A stretch of 64,000 nucleotides of DNA from Gemmatimonas groenlandica (GCF_013004105.1 NZ_CP053085.1:372001-436000); one strand, 5' to 3'; positions 9,185 to 19,069 are shown, numbered from the stretch's first letter. Numbers and translations are program-made. Notes: generated by a model not told the origin, from the letters alone.

Positions 9185-10858
9185 ATGCATGAAGTTATCC
9201 TCTCGCCACAGCCCCGCTCGCCCTGCCGCTACTCGGAGGCGCCGCACCAAGTGGACATTGGAAATGCATCCCGCAACGACGGCGTTCAGCCGACCGAGCC
9301 CGCCGAGCAAACCTTGCTGGCGCGTGAGGCGCTCTTCCGCACGCTCGCGGAGTCGTCGCCAACCGGTGTGTTTCTCGCGGACGCGCACGGAACGCCGACC
9401 TACGCCAACCAGCGACTGCTTGACTGGTTTGGATTGCGACTCGACGAGTTTGCCACGGGCAGGTGGCTCGATTGCGTGCATCCGGCCGACGTCGCGCAGG
9501 TTCGCGCGGGAATGGAGCGAAGCATCGGGAAGGCGCAGAGCTTCGACGAAGAGTATCGCGTCGTAGTCGACGGGCATGTCCGCTGGATTCGGGTGCGCAC
9601 GCAGGCGGTCATGTGTCCCAAAGGCACGACGGTAATCGGTCAGGTCGGCTCGGTGCTCGACACCACCGGTGAACGCGCGGCCGCCGACGAGCGCGATCGA
9701 CTGCAAGTACAGCTGGAGGAGGTGCGGCGGCTCGAGTCGCTCGGACTTCTCGCCGGCGGCGTCGCGCACGATTTCAACAATCTGCTGGTCGGTATACTCG
9801 GGAACGCATCACTTGCCCGCGCGGTGATCCCGCTGGACGCTCGCGGACACGAGGTGCTCACGGACATCGAACAGGCCGCACACCGCGCGTCCGAGCTCAC
9901 CAAGCATCTGCTCGCGTACGCGGGCCGCGCGCGCGTCGAACGGCGCACGGTGATCATCAGTGATCTCGTCGCTGATGTGCCCCGACAGGTGGGTGCGTAC
10001 ATCCCGTCCGTCGTTTCGCTCGCCATCGAGTTGCCACCGTCGTCGCCGATAGTCGACGGCGACGAGACGCAGCTACGTCGGGTATTGCTCAGTCTCATCA
10101 CGAATTCCGTCGAGGCATTCGGTGATGGGCATGGGCGCGTGGACGTCACGGTATCGCGTGAACACCTCGATGCAGCGGCGCTGTCCCACGTCGCGCTCGG
10201 TACCTCGCGTGAGCCCGGATGGTTCGCCGTGATCACCGTGCGTGATACCGGCATCGGCATGAGCGCCGATGTCCAGGCGAAGATGTTCGATCCGTTCTTC
10301 ACCACCAAGGGTCCCGGACGTGGCCTCGGGCTGGCGTCAACGCTCGGTATCCTGAACGGACACGACGGCGCGATCGGCGTGACGTCGCAACATGGACACG
10401 GGACGACCATGCGCGTGCTGCTTCCCCTGGTCCGTGGACTGACGCCGTATCCAGGTACCCCGGTGATCGACGCGTTCGCGCGCGTGGAGTCGGGTGTGAT
10501 TCTGCTGGTCGACGACGATACGGGGGCGCGCACCGCTGCGCGTCGGATTCTCACGCGCGTGGGCTACACGGTGGTCGAGGCGGCCGACGGGCGTGAGGCC
10601 CTGGACCTGTACGACCGAATGACCGAGCCGCCGCGCGGCGTCGTGCTCGATCTCGCCATGCCGGTGATGGGTGGCGCGGAGTGTCTTCGGCAGCTGCGTC
10701 TGCGAGGAAGTGTCGCACCAGTGCTCCTGATCAGCGGGTATGACGCCGAAGACGAGGCCCAAGGGCACGTGCGGCGGGGCGAAGCCCGCTTCCTGCAGAA
10801 GCCGTACACCGCTCGCGGACTCCTCGACGCCTTGCACGATACGCTCGCTCCCGTCTAG
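9185..10858 (+). CDS. PAS hybrid histidine kinase with C-terminal receiver
   Basis: 557 residues, no membrane segment. A PAS domain covers about residues 48-165 (FRTLAESSPTGVFLADAHG...HVRWIRVRTQAV). The dimerisation helix contains GGVAHDFNNLL with phospho-acceptor H195, the variant typical of kinases fused to their own receiver. The ATPase follows with N box SLITNSVEAF, G1 DTGIGMS and G2 GRGLGLAST. A receiver domain occupies about 435-555 (ILLVDDDTG, phospho-acceptor D489 in VLDLAMPV). It is likely a soluble sensor that phosphorelays within itself to an unlinked response regulator. The thioredoxin-like gene starts 59 bases downstream on the same strand. Starts a few codons into the frame are also possible. 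Confidence 0.92.
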   Translation: MHEVILSPQPRSPCRYSEAPHQVDIGNASRNDGVQPTEPAEQTLLAREALFRTLAESSPTGVFLADAHGTPTYANQRLLDWFGLRLDEFATGRWLDCVHPADVAQVRAGMERSIGKAQSFDEEYRVVVDGHVRWIRVRTQAVMCPKGTTVIGQVGSVLDTTGERAAADERDRLQVQLEEVRRLESLGLLAGGVAHDFNNLLVGILGNASLARAVIPLDARGHEVLTDIEQAAHRASELTKHLLAYAGRARVERRTVIISDLVADVPRQVGAYIPSVVSLAIELPPSSPIVDGDETQLRRVLLSLITNSVEAFGDGHGRVDVTVSREHLDAAALSHVALGTSREPGWFAVITVRDTGIGMSADVQAKMFDPFFTTKGPGRGLGLASTLGILNGHDGAIGVTSQHGHGTTMRVLLPLVRGLTPYPGTPVIDAFARVESGVILLVDDDTGARTAARRILTRVGYTVVEAADGREALDLYDRMTEPPRGVVLDLAMPVMGGAECLRQLRLRGSVAPVLLISGYDAEDEAQGHVRRGEARFLQKPYTARGLLDALHDTLAPV

Positions 10859-10906
10859 CGAGCGTTCAGCGTTTCGCAAACCCTGCAATCAGGTCGCGTG
10901 ATCGAG

Positions 10907-10912
10907 TACTCT
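10907..10912 (+). promoter_or_regulatory. -10-like box TACTCT, possible leaderless start
   Basis: TACTCT ends five bases before the ATG at 10918 of the thioredoxin-YtxJ gene, which has no Shine-Dalgarno. A plausible transcription start falls on or beside the ATG. No good -35 element is seen. Confidence 0.35.
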
Positions 10913-10917
10913 TCAGC

Positions 10918-11643
10918 ATGCCTGTAGCGCTGCTGACTGACGGTGCGTTTTCCGCTGATGTGCTCGCCCACTCGGGACTCGTTGTGGTCGACGTCTGGGC
11001 CGAATGGTGCACGCCGTGCCGAGCCCTGGTCCCGATTTTCGAAGCACTGGCCGTGCGCTTCGACGGCCGGGTTCGCGTGGCCAAACTCGATGCCGACGCC
11101 AATCTGGAAACGGTCACCCGCTACGATGTTCGCGCCCTGCCGACGGTCTTGATCTTTCAGGGCGGCGTGCTGGTTGAGCGGCTCAGCGGAGCGCGCGCTC
11201 TGGGCTCTTACGTCGATGCCATCGAGGCGCATCTGAACCGGGCGGGCATGGCCGTGACCGCGGTGTCGTCGCTGGAGCGCGCCGTGGCGCCGCTCCCGCC
11301 GACCCCCGCGGAGAGCCATGCCATCCGCGAAGCGCGGGAGCTTCTCGCGCACGGCGAAGCGATGCTGGTCTTCAAGCACAGCAACAGTTGCCCCGTGTCG
11401 TTTACCGCCAAGCGGCAATACGATCAGTTTGTGGCGGCCAATCCCGACGTGCCCACCCGACTCGTGATCGTGCAGCAGGAGCGCGAGCTTTCGAATGCGC
11501 TGGAGACGGTGAGCCGTCTGCGGCATGAGTCGCCGCAGGCGCTCATCGTGCGTGAGGGGCGGGTGCTTTGGGATGCCTCGCACGGCGGCATCACGAAACC
11601 GCGGCTAGAGCAGGCCTTTGTGACGGTGCAGCCTCACGGCTGA
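10918..11643 (+). CDS. thioredoxin fused to a YtxJ/bacilliredoxin-like domain
   Basis: 241 residues with two thioredoxin folds. Residues 1-110 are a classical thioredoxin: VVDVWAEWCTPCRALVPIFE with C31/C34 and cis-Pro P76 in ALPTVLIF. Residues about 133-236 match the YtxJ (DUF2847) family: VFKHSNSCPVS with a single reactive C158, SNALE, RHESPQALIV with the conserved HESPQ, and LWDASHGGIT. YtxJ is a monothiol bacilliredoxin candidate that reduces protein-bacillithiol mixed disulfides in bacillithiol-producing bacteria. Both active Cys sets look intact and there is no signal peptide, so the protein should act in the cytoplasm. It lies between two sensor kinase genes. Confidence 0.92.
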   Translation: MPVALLTDGAFSADVLAHSGLVVVDVWAEWCTPCRALVPIFEALAVRFDGRVRVAKLDADANLETVTRYDVRALPTVLIFQGGVLVERLSGARALGSYVDAIEAHLNRAGMAVTAVSSLERAVAPLPPTPAESHAIREARELLAHGEAMLVFKHSNSCPVSFTAKRQYDQFVAANPDVPTRLVIVQQERELSNALETVSRLRHESPQALIVREGRVLWDASHGGITKPRLEQAFVTVQPHG

Positions 11644-11699
11644 TACCCCGGGCCTGTTGGCCGTCGTCTCGACGGTGCACTTGACACGCAGCCAGTCGG

Positions 11700-11884
11700 C
11701 TGCATTGCCGAGCACGGCAGGAAGTCCGTAGAATCCTTCCGATACCGCTACCACGTCGCTCGGGAAACGCGCCCGATTCTTGCGAGTGTGCAGCGTGCGG
11801 ATGATCGATTCCCGATCACGGCGAATTCGTCCTCGAGTTCGACATCGCGATCGCAGTACGCACCACGTCTCGGAGTTTTCGTCG
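11700..11884 (+). other. frameshifted PAS-like coding remnant before a kinase gene
   Basis: The sequence just upstream of the next kinase reads like the end of a PAS domain only if frames are changed. One frame gives DHGEFVLEFDIAIAVRTTSRSF before hitting a stop, and the kinase frame continues with NAEGQVARVVGYVADVT, which is the typical last strand of a PAS/PAC domain. Further upstream YRYHVARETRPILASVQRADDRF is open in a third frame. No single frame covers a whole PAS domain. Confidence 0.4.
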
Positions 11885-13558
11885 ATGACCATGAACGCAG
11901 AGGGCCAAGTGGCGCGCGTGGTCGGATACGTCGCCGACGTCACTGCGCCGATACGCCCGGAGTCGGATATTCAGCGGTACTCCGAGCGACTGCGTCGCCT
12001 CTCCGATATCATCGTGGCGTTCAACGTGGCGGGTCACGTCGGCGATGTCGTGCAGGGACTCGGCGACGAACTGCGCCTCATGTGCGCGGCCGACCGTGTC
12101 GACGTCGACGTGCTGCGCGGCGTGCGTCGCACCGAGCATCATGCGGTCGGCGATGTGCCCATCCTCTCCGTCGGGCTCAGCGACGCCGCCAGTGAGCCGC
12201 TGCGCATTACGCTCGCGCGACGAGACGGTAGTCGACTGGGCGAAGTCGTACTGTCGCGCGCGTCGGCACCGTTCACGTCCGACGAGATTTCCATCGCCGT
12301 GCAGGTGGCGCAGGTGGCCGCCGTGACGATCGAGAATCTCGACCTCATCGATGCGCTACGCGATGCCGATCAGCGGAAGGACCGTTTCCTGGCGACCCTC
12401 GCCCACGAGCTGCGCAATCCGCTTACGCCGATCGTGAATGCGGTGGCCATGCTCGAGCGTGTGGCTGGCTCACACAGCGGGGTCGCGCGTGCCAAGGCGA
12501 CGATCGACCGACAGTCCAGTCAGTTGGTCCGTCTGATCGACGACCTGATGGACGTCAGTCGCGTGACGCAGGACCGCCTCGAATTGCGTCGGGAAGTGGT
12601 GTTACTGCGTGATGTCTTCGAACTGGCCTTCGAAGCGGTGCGGCCGATGATCATCGAACGCAATCTGCACCTGACCGTCAACATGCCGGACGAATCGATT
12701 GGGTTGTTCGTCGATCCGGCACGTCTGGCGCAGGCCCTCACGAATATTCTCAGCAACGCCGTGAAGTACACGGACCCGAATGGCGACATTCTGGTGGCCG
12801 TGCACATGACGACAGACGACGTGCGCATCGAAGTGTCCGATACCGGAATCGGCATTCCGGCCGAGCAGCTCGAGCACGTGTTTCAGATGTTCTCCCGCGT
12901 GTACGACCATGGCAGTCGAATGCCGGCCGGGCTAGGGATCGGACTGGCGCTGGCACGCCGACTGGTGGAAATGCACGGTGGCACCATGACCGCGCACAGC
13001 GCGGGTGTGGGGCAGGGCAGCACATTTCGCTTTACCTTACCGCGCGTCGTACGTTCCGATTCCCATCACGATGAGCTCCTCAAGGTCGACGCCGATCGGT
13101 CGCGTGCGTCGGAGAACGTTCCCGATAGCCCGTTGCCCATGTCTACTCCTCGGTTCGTGCCAGTCGTCGCCGGTCGGCGCGTGTTGGTGGTCGACGACAA
13201 CATCGACGCCGCCGACAGTCTTGCCCTGCTGCTCGAGCGCGAGGGCCATCAGATCTCCGTCGCCTACGACGGGGAGCACGCGGTGCGGGTCTATGCCGAA
13301 CAGCGTCCGGAAGCGGTCGTGATGGACATAGGCCTGCCGCTCCTCGACGGCTACGAGGCCGCCCGGGCCATGCGCCTGGCACAGGGTGACCACCCCCTGC
13401 TGCTCATCGCACTGACGGGCTGGGGACAGGGCGAGGATCGTCGGCGCTCGCAGGAAGCGGGGTTCGATCATCACCTGGTCAAGCCGATCTCGCCCAGGAC
13501 CATTCACGCGCTACTCGTCGAGCATACACGCCTCGCGCCGTCAGCCCCGACGAGCTAG
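11885..13558 (+). CDS. GAF-like hybrid histidine kinase with receiver
   Basis: 557 residues from the ATG at 11885. The first 20 residues are the terminal strand of a PAS/PAC domain whose start is missing or out of frame upstream. Residues about 35-155 form a GAF-like sensor (CAADRVDVDVLRG...LASDEIS-type end, QVAAVTIENLDLIDALRDAD). The HisKA helix carries LATLAHELRNPLTPI with H174, followed by a full HATPase (NILSNAVKYT, DTGIGIP, GLGIGLALA). A receiver at about 430-550 has LVVDDNIDAAD and phospho-acceptor D481 (VVMDIGLPLLDGYEA). An upstream TTG at 11780 is in frame, but the added residues are Arg-rich and unlike protein. Function: cytosolic two-component signalling, input unknown. Confidence 0.88.
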   Translation: MTMNAEGQVARVVGYVADVTAPIRPESDIQRYSERLRRLSDIIVAFNVAGHVGDVVQGLGDELRLMCAADRVDVDVLRGVRRTEHHAVGDVPILSVGLSDAASEPLRITLARRDGSRLGEVVLSRASAPFTSDEISIAVQVAQVAAVTIENLDLIDALRDADQRKDRFLATLAHELRNPLTPIVNAVAMLERVAGSHSGVARAKATIDRQSSQLVRLIDDLMDVSRVTQDRLELRREVVLLRDVFELAFEAVRPMIIERNLHLTVNMPDESIGLFVDPARLAQALTNILSNAVKYTDPNGDILVAVHMTTDDVRIEVSDTGIGIPAEQLEHVFQMFSRVYDHGSRMPAGLGIGLALARRLVEMHGGTMTAHSAGVGQGSTFRFTLPRVVRSDSHHDELLKVDADRSRASENVPDSPLPMSTPRFVPVVAGRRVLVVDDNIDAADSLALLLEREGHQISVAYDGEHAVRVYAEQRPEAVVMDIGLPLLDGYEAARAMRLAQGDHPLLLIALTGWGQGEDRRRSQEAGFDHHLVKPISPRTIHALLVEHTRLAPSAPTS

Positions 13559-13601
13559 ACATTCAGGGACGCAGGTTCATCGATCCCCGGCCCCTCTGCC
13601 G

Positions 13602-15722
13602 ATGTCTCCGTTTCTTGTCGTTGCTCGTCCCCACCGCTTAATCGCCGCCGCGCTGGTGTTCTGCCTGGCCGCCGCGCCCGGACTCCTGCGCGCTCAGACC
13701 GCGGCCGCCACCGCCGCGTCGGCGTCAACTCCGCCGCGTGCGATCCGGCGCGACGTGCCGATTACCAACACCATCCGTCGCGCTTACGCGGCTGGAACCC
13801 GTGATTCAACGGGGCGTCCGGGTCGGAGCTACTGGCAGCTCCGTACCGACTACGCGATTGACGTCTCGCTCGATCCGGCCACGTCGCGACTGACCGGTAA
13901 GGCGCGCATCACGGTGCACAACAGCAGCCCCGATCAACTGCGCGACATCGGTCTTCGGCTCGATCCCAACCACTTCCTCGGCAACGCCCCGCACGCGGCG
14001 CCCTGGGTACCCGCCGAAGTGACCGACGGCATGGTCATCTCGCGCATGACCATCGACGGTAAGCCGGTCAATCTCGCGTCGAATGCCGTCCCCGCAGGCG
14101 ACGGCGGATCGGGCGCTCGGGCGATCGTGGCCGCGCAGCAGAACGCCGCCAATGCGCCCTCCGGCGAAGCGGTGCTGCGCAACGGCCGCTCCACGTCGGC
14201 CAGCGTCCGCCTCGGCACGCCGATTGCCGCCGGCGCCAACGCGGTGCTCGAGATTGAATGGTCGCATAAGCTTCCCGGCGGACCAGGCACCGGACATCGC
14301 ATGGTGCAGCGATGGGCCGACACGCTGTATCAGCCCACTCAGTGGTACCCGCGCGTCGCCGTGTATGACGACTTGCGAGGCTGGGACAATGAGCTCTATG
14401 TCGGACCGTCGGAGTTCTACAACAACTTCGGCACGTTCGATGTGAACATCGACGTGCCGGCCGGTTGGATCGTGAGCGGCACCGGGGTGCTGAAGAATCC
14501 TGATCAGGTACTCACCGCGGCCGCACGCGAACGCCTCGCCAAGGTCTCGCAGTCCGACGCCGTCACCACCATTGTGGGCCCCGATGAAATCGGTCCGGGG
14601 CAGGCCACTGCTACGGGCAACGCCAACGGACGACTGGTGTGGCGCTTCCACGCCGACACGGTGAACGATTTTGCCTGGGCCACGGCCAAGAAGTATGTGT
14701 GGAACGCAACCCGGGCCACGATCCCCGGCAAGGGTGCGATCCCGGTACACATGCTGTTTCTGCCCGGTCGTGCAAACCTGTTCGCCAAGGCGGGTGAGAT
14801 CAGCCGCCACGCGCTCGAGTTTTACTCGAAGCTCTGGTTCCCGTATCAGTTCCCGCAACTCACGCTGCAGGACGGACCGAGTTCGGGCATGGAATATCCC
14901 ATGGTGATCAACTCCAACTCGGGCGCGGCCGACCACGAGACGGGGCACCAGTGGTGGCCGATGGTCGTCAGCAACAACGAGACGTGGTACGGCTGGATGG
15001 ACGAGGGATTCAATCAGTACATGAACATCCTCTCCGATGCCGACGCCGCCTCGAAAGCGCCGGTGTTCGATGGGCTTGGCCAGAACTACGGACGCACCAG
15101 CGGCGCCGAAGCCGAGCCGCCGATGATGTGGAATGCGAACTACGCCGGGCCCGGCTTCTACGGCTTCACCACGTATCAAAAGACGCCGCTGATGCTGTCG
15201 GCGCTGGGTGGCATCGTCGGCGACAGCGCGGTGCAGCGCGCGCATCGCGAGTGGGCGCAGGCGTGGATGTTCAAGCATCCGTCGCCGTGGGACTACATGT
15301 TCTTCATGAACAAGGCGCTCGGTCGCGATCTCAGCTGGTTCTGGAACAGTTGGCTGTTCACCACCGAAAGCGTAGACGGTCGCTTGGCCAGCGTGAAGAC
15401 GCAGGGCATCCGGACCACGGTGACGGTGGCACAGGACGGCAATATGCCGTCGCCGATCGTGCTCGACGTGAAGTTCGCGGCGAAGGGACCGGCCATTCGC
15501 CTCATGAGGAATGCCGTCATGCTCGATAGCCTCACCGCGCGGGTCACGTGGCCGGTGGACGTCTGGTTCAACGGAAGCCGGACCTTCACGGCCGACCTCG
15601 TGTTCGGCGGTCGGAAGATCGAACAGATCACGCTCGATCCAGCCCGGCGCTCTCCCGATCGCAATCCGGCCGACAACGTGTGGCCAGCGGCGGCGCCGCC
15701 AGGCTCGTCGCCCACGAAATAG
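13602..15722 (+). CDS. secreted M1-family aminopeptidase
   Basis: 706 residues with a signal peptide ending about LLRAQT. The M1 catalytic core is intact: substrate motif SGMEYPM (a GMEYP variant of GAMEN), zinc site HETGH at H445/E446/H449, and the third ligand E468 in MDEGFNQYM exactly 19 residues after H449. The N-terminal beta-saddle is recognisable (ATSRLTGKARITVHNSSP) and the C-terminus is Pro/Ala rich (AAAPPGSSPTK). It should be a periplasmic or secreted zinc aminopeptidase that trims peptides for nutrition. A related but distinct M1 gene lies at 24328-26340. It starts 43 bases after the kinase gene. Confidence 0.93.
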   Translation: MSPFLVVARPHRLIAAALVFCLAAAPGLLRAQTAAATAASASTPPRAIRRDVPITNTIRRAYAAGTRDSTGRPGRSYWQLRTDYAIDVSLDPATSRLTGKARITVHNSSPDQLRDIGLRLDPNHFLGNAPHAAPWVPAEVTDGMVISRMTIDGKPVNLASNAVPAGDGGSGARAIVAAQQNAANAPSGEAVLRNGRSTSASVRLGTPIAAGANAVLEIEWSHKLPGGPGTGHRMVQRWADTLYQPTQWYPRVAVYDDLRGWDNELYVGPSEFYNNFGTFDVNIDVPAGWIVSGTGVLKNPDQVLTAAARERLAKVSQSDAVTTIVGPDEIGPGQATATGNANGRLVWRFHADTVNDFAWATAKKYVWNATRATIPGKGAIPVHMLFLPGRANLFAKAGEISRHALEFYSKLWFPYQFPQLTLQDGPSSGMEYPMVINSNSGAADHETGHQWWPMVVSNNETWYGWMDEGFNQYMNILSDADAASKAPVFDGLGQNYGRTSGAEAEPPMMWNANYAGPGFYGFTTYQKTPLMLSALGGIVGDSAVQRAHREWAQAWMFKHPSPWDYMFFMNKALGRDLSWFWNSWLFTTESVDGRLASVKTQGIRTTVTVAQDGNMPSPIVLDVKFAAKGPAIRLMRNAVMLDSLTARVTWPVDVWFNGSRTFTADLVFGGRKIEQITLDPARRSPDRNPADNVWPAAAPPGSSPTK

Positions 15723-15762
15723 TTTAAGACTCAAGTACTTCGGCGACCGTCCCGATAATTCA

Positions 15763-15800
15763 AGAGAGCGCCTGCCAACCATTCGGTTGGTGGGCTCTCT
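15763..15800 (+). terminator. hairpin after the M1 peptidase gene
   Basis: AGAGAGC (15763-15769) pairs with GCTCTCT (15794-15800) and CCAACC (15775-15780) with GGTTGG (15785-15790), leaving an ATTC loop and a small internal bulge. There is no T-run, so it may be a transcript-end stabiliser or a weak terminator. Confidence 0.5.
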
Positions 15801-15852
15801 CGTGCCGGCAACGTAGTCGGCCACATTGGCTGGCCTCCTGTGCTCCGTCGCC

Positions 15853-17835
15853 ATGTTCGCCCTTCGTTCGCTGCGTGCTCGTTTACGCGCCATTGCATTG
15901 ATTGGAGCCGTCGGCATACTTGCCGTCGCTATCGCTGGTCAGGTCGCACTCCGCGTGGCGAAGTCCGCCACGGCGGATCTTGGCCATAACAACGTCGCGC
16001 AGCGCTATCAAATGGATAGCGACATGATGCATGACGCGATGCGCGCGGACGTGCTCGAAGCGATGCTCATGGGCCAACGCGGGGACAGCAGCGGTGTCAA
16101 CGCCGCGCAGGAGGCACTTCGCGAGCACGAGGCGCGATTCGTAGCGTCGCTCGACAGTGCGGCGGCGTCGATCGAGGACGCGACGATCGTGGCGTCGCTG
16201 CCCGAAACGCGAAAGGAAGTCGTCGCGTACGCCGACGCCGCCGCGGCGGTGATCAACGTGGCGCTCGGCGATTCATTGCAGGCGCGCGCGACCTATGAAA
16301 CCTTCCGCACGCAGTTCACGGTTGTCGAAGGGCGAATGGAAGCATTCGGCGACGCGATTCAAGGCAACTCGCGCGCAGTCGAAGCACGCACGGCGTCTCG
16401 CTTTTCGCAGGCCACGCAGTTGATCTGGGCCATCTTTGCCGTCTTCTTCGTGTTCGGCCTGACCTACGCGTGGCGCATTGCGCAAGCGTTGGGTACGCGC
16501 ATGGATCGCATCGCCGCGCAGGTCACGCTGTTGCAGGAACAGGGGGTCGAAGTCGTGTCGCGTGCGCTCGCCGCCCTCGCCCGCGGCGAGATGCTGCCCA
16601 CGCACGCTCACACGATCGCGCCGCTCGATGATCGGTCGCCGGATGAACTCGGCGCCGTCTCGGCGGCGGTTGATCGCATGGCCGGTGAATGCGCGGAGTC
16701 GCTCGCGGCCTGCGTACGGGCGCAGCACGCGGTCACGCACACGGTGCAAGAGATCGAACGGATCGCCGGACAGGCCCGTCAGGGCGTGCTCGATGGGCGC
16801 AGTGACGTCGCCGCAGTGCAGGGCCGCTACGCCGATGTGCTGGCCGGTGTGGATGGGCTCATGACGGCCATTGCGACGCCACTCAGCGCCGCGCGGCAGG
16901 CGTTGGCCGAAATGGCGGACCGCAATCTCGAAGCGCGCATGGATGGCGAATTCGCCGGCGAGTTTGCACACGTGCAAGAGTCGCTGAATACCGCAGTGCG
17001 GAACATGTCAAGCACGCTCGGGCAGGTGCGCGCGGCGGCTTTTCAGGTCGACGACGCCGCCACGCAACTGTCGTCGGGCAGCCAGCAGTTGGCCAACGGC
17101 GCCTCGACGCAGGCCGCCAGCGCTGAAGAGATCAGTGCATCGGTCACCGAATTGCAGACGTTGGCGCAGCGCGCCGCGACCCAGTCCGTTGAAGTGCAAG
17201 CTGCCGCGCGGCTCGCGCAGGAGAGCGTGCAGCTCGGTGCCGAATCCATGGTGGCGATGGGAGAGGACATGCTACGCATCAAGCAGTCGGCCGATGCGAC
17301 GCAGCGCATCGTGAAGACCATCGACGAGATCGCGTTCCAGACGAACCTGCTCGCGCTCAACGCCGCCGTCGAAGCGGCGCGCGCCGGTGACGCCGGTCGC
17401 GGCTTCGCCGTCGTCGCCGAAGAAGTGCGCGCGCTGGCGATCCGTTCCGCCGAAGCGGCCAAGCAGACGGCCGCCCTGATCGAGGAAGAGATTCAGAATG
17501 TGGGTCGTGGCGTGGCACGCGAGCAGTCGGTGCGCGAGCAGCTCGTCACCGCACGTGCGCAGGTGGAGCGCGTGGGCGTTGTCGTCGAGGAGATCGTGAC
17601 GGCGTCGGCTATGCAGGCACGGGGACTCGATGAGGTCAGCCGTGGTGTAGCGCTGATGAGCGAGGTCACCCAGACGGTGGCCAGCAACGCCGAGGAGAGT
17701 GCGGCCGCTTCCGAAGAGCTGCTGGGGCAGGCCGGTGCGCTCGCGGAGGCGGTGCGCGGGTTCAAGACGCGTGATATCGAAACGCGTCAGGACGACACGC
17801 GCTCGTTGAATGCGCGTCGCCGAAAGGTCGCGTAG
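15853..17835 (+). CDS. methyl-accepting chemotaxis protein
   Basis: 660 residues from the ATG at 15853; an in-frame TTG nine codons earlier is less likely. The N-terminus has a short cytoplasmic piece, a transmembrane helix ([21 protein letters not shown]), a periplasmic four-helix-bundle-like sensor of about 150 residues, and a second membrane helix ([18 protein letters not shown]). A HAMP-like and long helical segment lead to the signalling tip with the conserved core [23 protein letters not shown] and [15 protein letters not shown]. There is no C-terminal CheR-tethering pentapeptide. It would feed CheA/CheW, none of which is in the window, so it is an orphan receptor in a motile or surface-sensing cell. 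Confidence 0.93.
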   Translation: MFALRSLRARLRAIALIGAVGILAVAIAGQVALRVAKSATADLGHNNVAQRYQMDSDMMHDAMRADVLEAMLMGQRGDSSGVNAAQEALREHEARFVASLDSAAASIEDATIVASLPETRKEVVAYADAAAAVINVALGDSLQARATYETFRTQFTVVEGRMEAFGDAIQGNSRAVEARTASRFSQATQLIWAIFAVFFVFGLTYAWRIAQALGTRMDRIAAQVTLLQEQGVEVVSRALAALARGEMLPTHAHTIAPLDDRSPDELGAVSAAVDRMAGECAESLAACVRAQHAVTHTVQEIERIAGQARQGVLDGRSDVAAVQGRYADVLAGVDGLMTAIATPLSAARQALAEMADRNLEARMDGEFAGEFAHVQESLNTAVRNMSSTLGQVRAAAFQVDDAATQLSSGSQQLANGASTQAASAEEISASVTELQTLAQRAATQSVEVQAAARLAQESVQLGAESMVAMGEDMLRIKQSADATQRIVKTIDEIAFQTNLLALNAAVEAARAGDAGRGFAVVAEEVRALAIRSAEAAKQTAALIEEEIQNVGRGVAREQSVREQLVTARAQVERVGVVVEEIVTASAMQARGLDEVSRGVALMSEVTQTVASNAEESAAASEELLGQAGALAEAVRGFKTRDIETRQDDTRSLNARRRKVA

Positions 17836-17847
17836 AGTGGCGCCGCC

Positions 17848-18834
17848 TTATTTGGACCAACGATAGCTCGCGCGGGTTGTCGAACGGGTTTCGATCGCGC
17901 CGGTCAGCGGCGACTGCATATTCACCGACACGTCGGTCACCGACTCGGCCGGTCGTAGTGTACGGCTCTCCACCAACATCGTCGTGAGCGAGGTGGTTTC
18001 CGGCACTGGGACGTTGTCGAGCATCGACTCGTCGGCGATGCCCATCTGCTTGAGCATGGCGAGCATGGCGGGTTTCATCGTCTCGCGCGTGATCACGAGT
18101 TTGGTCCCGAACTTCCAGCATGCCGACAGCTGCGAGTCAGCGGGGCAGTCGGCCGTCCCCTCGTAGCGCACGACACGCCTGGCCTGAAACGTCAGTCCGT
18201 CAGCGCCGGGGAAGGGCAGATCGGACATGCGCACCAATGTGTCGCCAACCGCCCAGCTTCTGGCTGTAAAGTCGGCGTTGGTCGTTTCCCATCCAAGGGC
18301 GACGGTCGCGGCGATCGACTGGATACTCATCGACTTCCTGACCGCCGCTATCGTGGCGGGCGGAGCGCTTGCCAGCTGCTGAAGCAGGGGTGCCAGCAAC
18401 GCCTCCATCTGCTGTTTCGTGGCGAGCGTGTCGTCGAGACGTAGGAACACGCCGCTGGTGGACACGATGTACGTGGAGCGCATCGCGGCCATCGCCGCTG
18501 AACTGATTCCCGATGGACCGGTCGTTGGTCCCGATTCCACCGTGCCCGGGCCGGTCTGCACTTGCAATCCCTCGGCGTGGCGGGCCACCGCCAAGCGCGA
18601 GCGGGTCACGGTGACGGTGGAGTCGGGCTGACCGGGTACGTTCGACTTCGCGACGGTGCGCGTGACGAGATCAGCCGAGGTACCCGCCGGCCACGCGAAC
18701 TTTGGTGCCACGGCCTGCGCGGAGAGGGCGGACCACGCCGGCGCGAGGGCCAGCACGGCGGCGAACAGGGGGAACTGACGGGAGAGGAGAAGCATGCGCA
18801 TTTGGAAGGAGAAATGAGTCAACAGGTGGAGCAT
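17848..18834 (-). CDS. secreted protein of unknown function
   Basis: 328 residues with an N-terminal hydrophobic signal (MRMLLLSRQFPLFAAVLALAPAWSALSAQ) and no other membrane segment. The mature part is beta-rich, with phrases like DSTVTVTRSRLAV, VDTSGVFLRLDDT and TTMLVESRTLRPAESVTDV, and two cysteines (TADCPADSQLSACWKFG) placed to form a disulfide. It resembles secreted Gemmatimonadota proteins of about this size that carry no known catalytic motif. It is convergent with the chemoreceptor gene, 12 bases apart. TAGAAT lies eight bases upstream of the first ATG, so transcription may begin right at the gene; a start at 18801 or 18795 is possible. Confidence 0.8.
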   Translation of the reverse strand: MLHLLTHFSFQMRMLLLSRQFPLFAAVLALAPAWSALSAQAVAPKFAWPAGTSADLVTRTVAKSNVPGQPDSTVTVTRSRLAVARHAEGLQVQTGPGTVESGPTTGPSGISSAAMAAMRSTYIVSTSGVFLRLDDTLATKQQMEALLAPLLQQLASAPPATIAAVRKSMSIQSIAATVALGWETTNADFTARSWAVGDTLVRMSDLPFPGADGLTFQARRVVRYEGTADCPADSQLSACWKFGTKLVITRETMKPAMLAMLKQMGIADESMLDNVPVPETTSLTTMLVESRTLRPAESVTDVSVNMQSPLTGAIETRSTTRASYRWSK

Positions 18835-19069
18835 TCCCCAGCATTCTAGTCGTCTGTTCCGGCGCCGCGCGACTGATAATGCAGACTCAACTATCTCAGC
18901 ACTTGACTAAAGCGTCGTTCGGCTGCTAACCTCCGCAAACAACTGAGATCGTGGTCATTTGCCGCCTATTGCCGCCACGTAAAACAACGAGCTAAAACGC
19001 GACTGCCCGGGCGAACCAATAGCTCGGGCTTTGTCGTTTGGGACGGCGCCATCGCTACCGGAGCTCCTC

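Noticed and set aside
13806-15917. 703-residue open frame on the minus strand opposite the M1 peptidase gene
   Set aside because: It lies wholly antisense to an M1 gene with perfect catalytic motifs, is very His/Arg rich and has no domain signature; GC-rich codons leave such antisense frames open.
18835-19069. possible riboswitch before the ATP-grasp gene
   Set aside because: GCCCG pairs with CGGGC around 19006-19035, but no conserved aptamer sequence or second helix of a known class was recognised.
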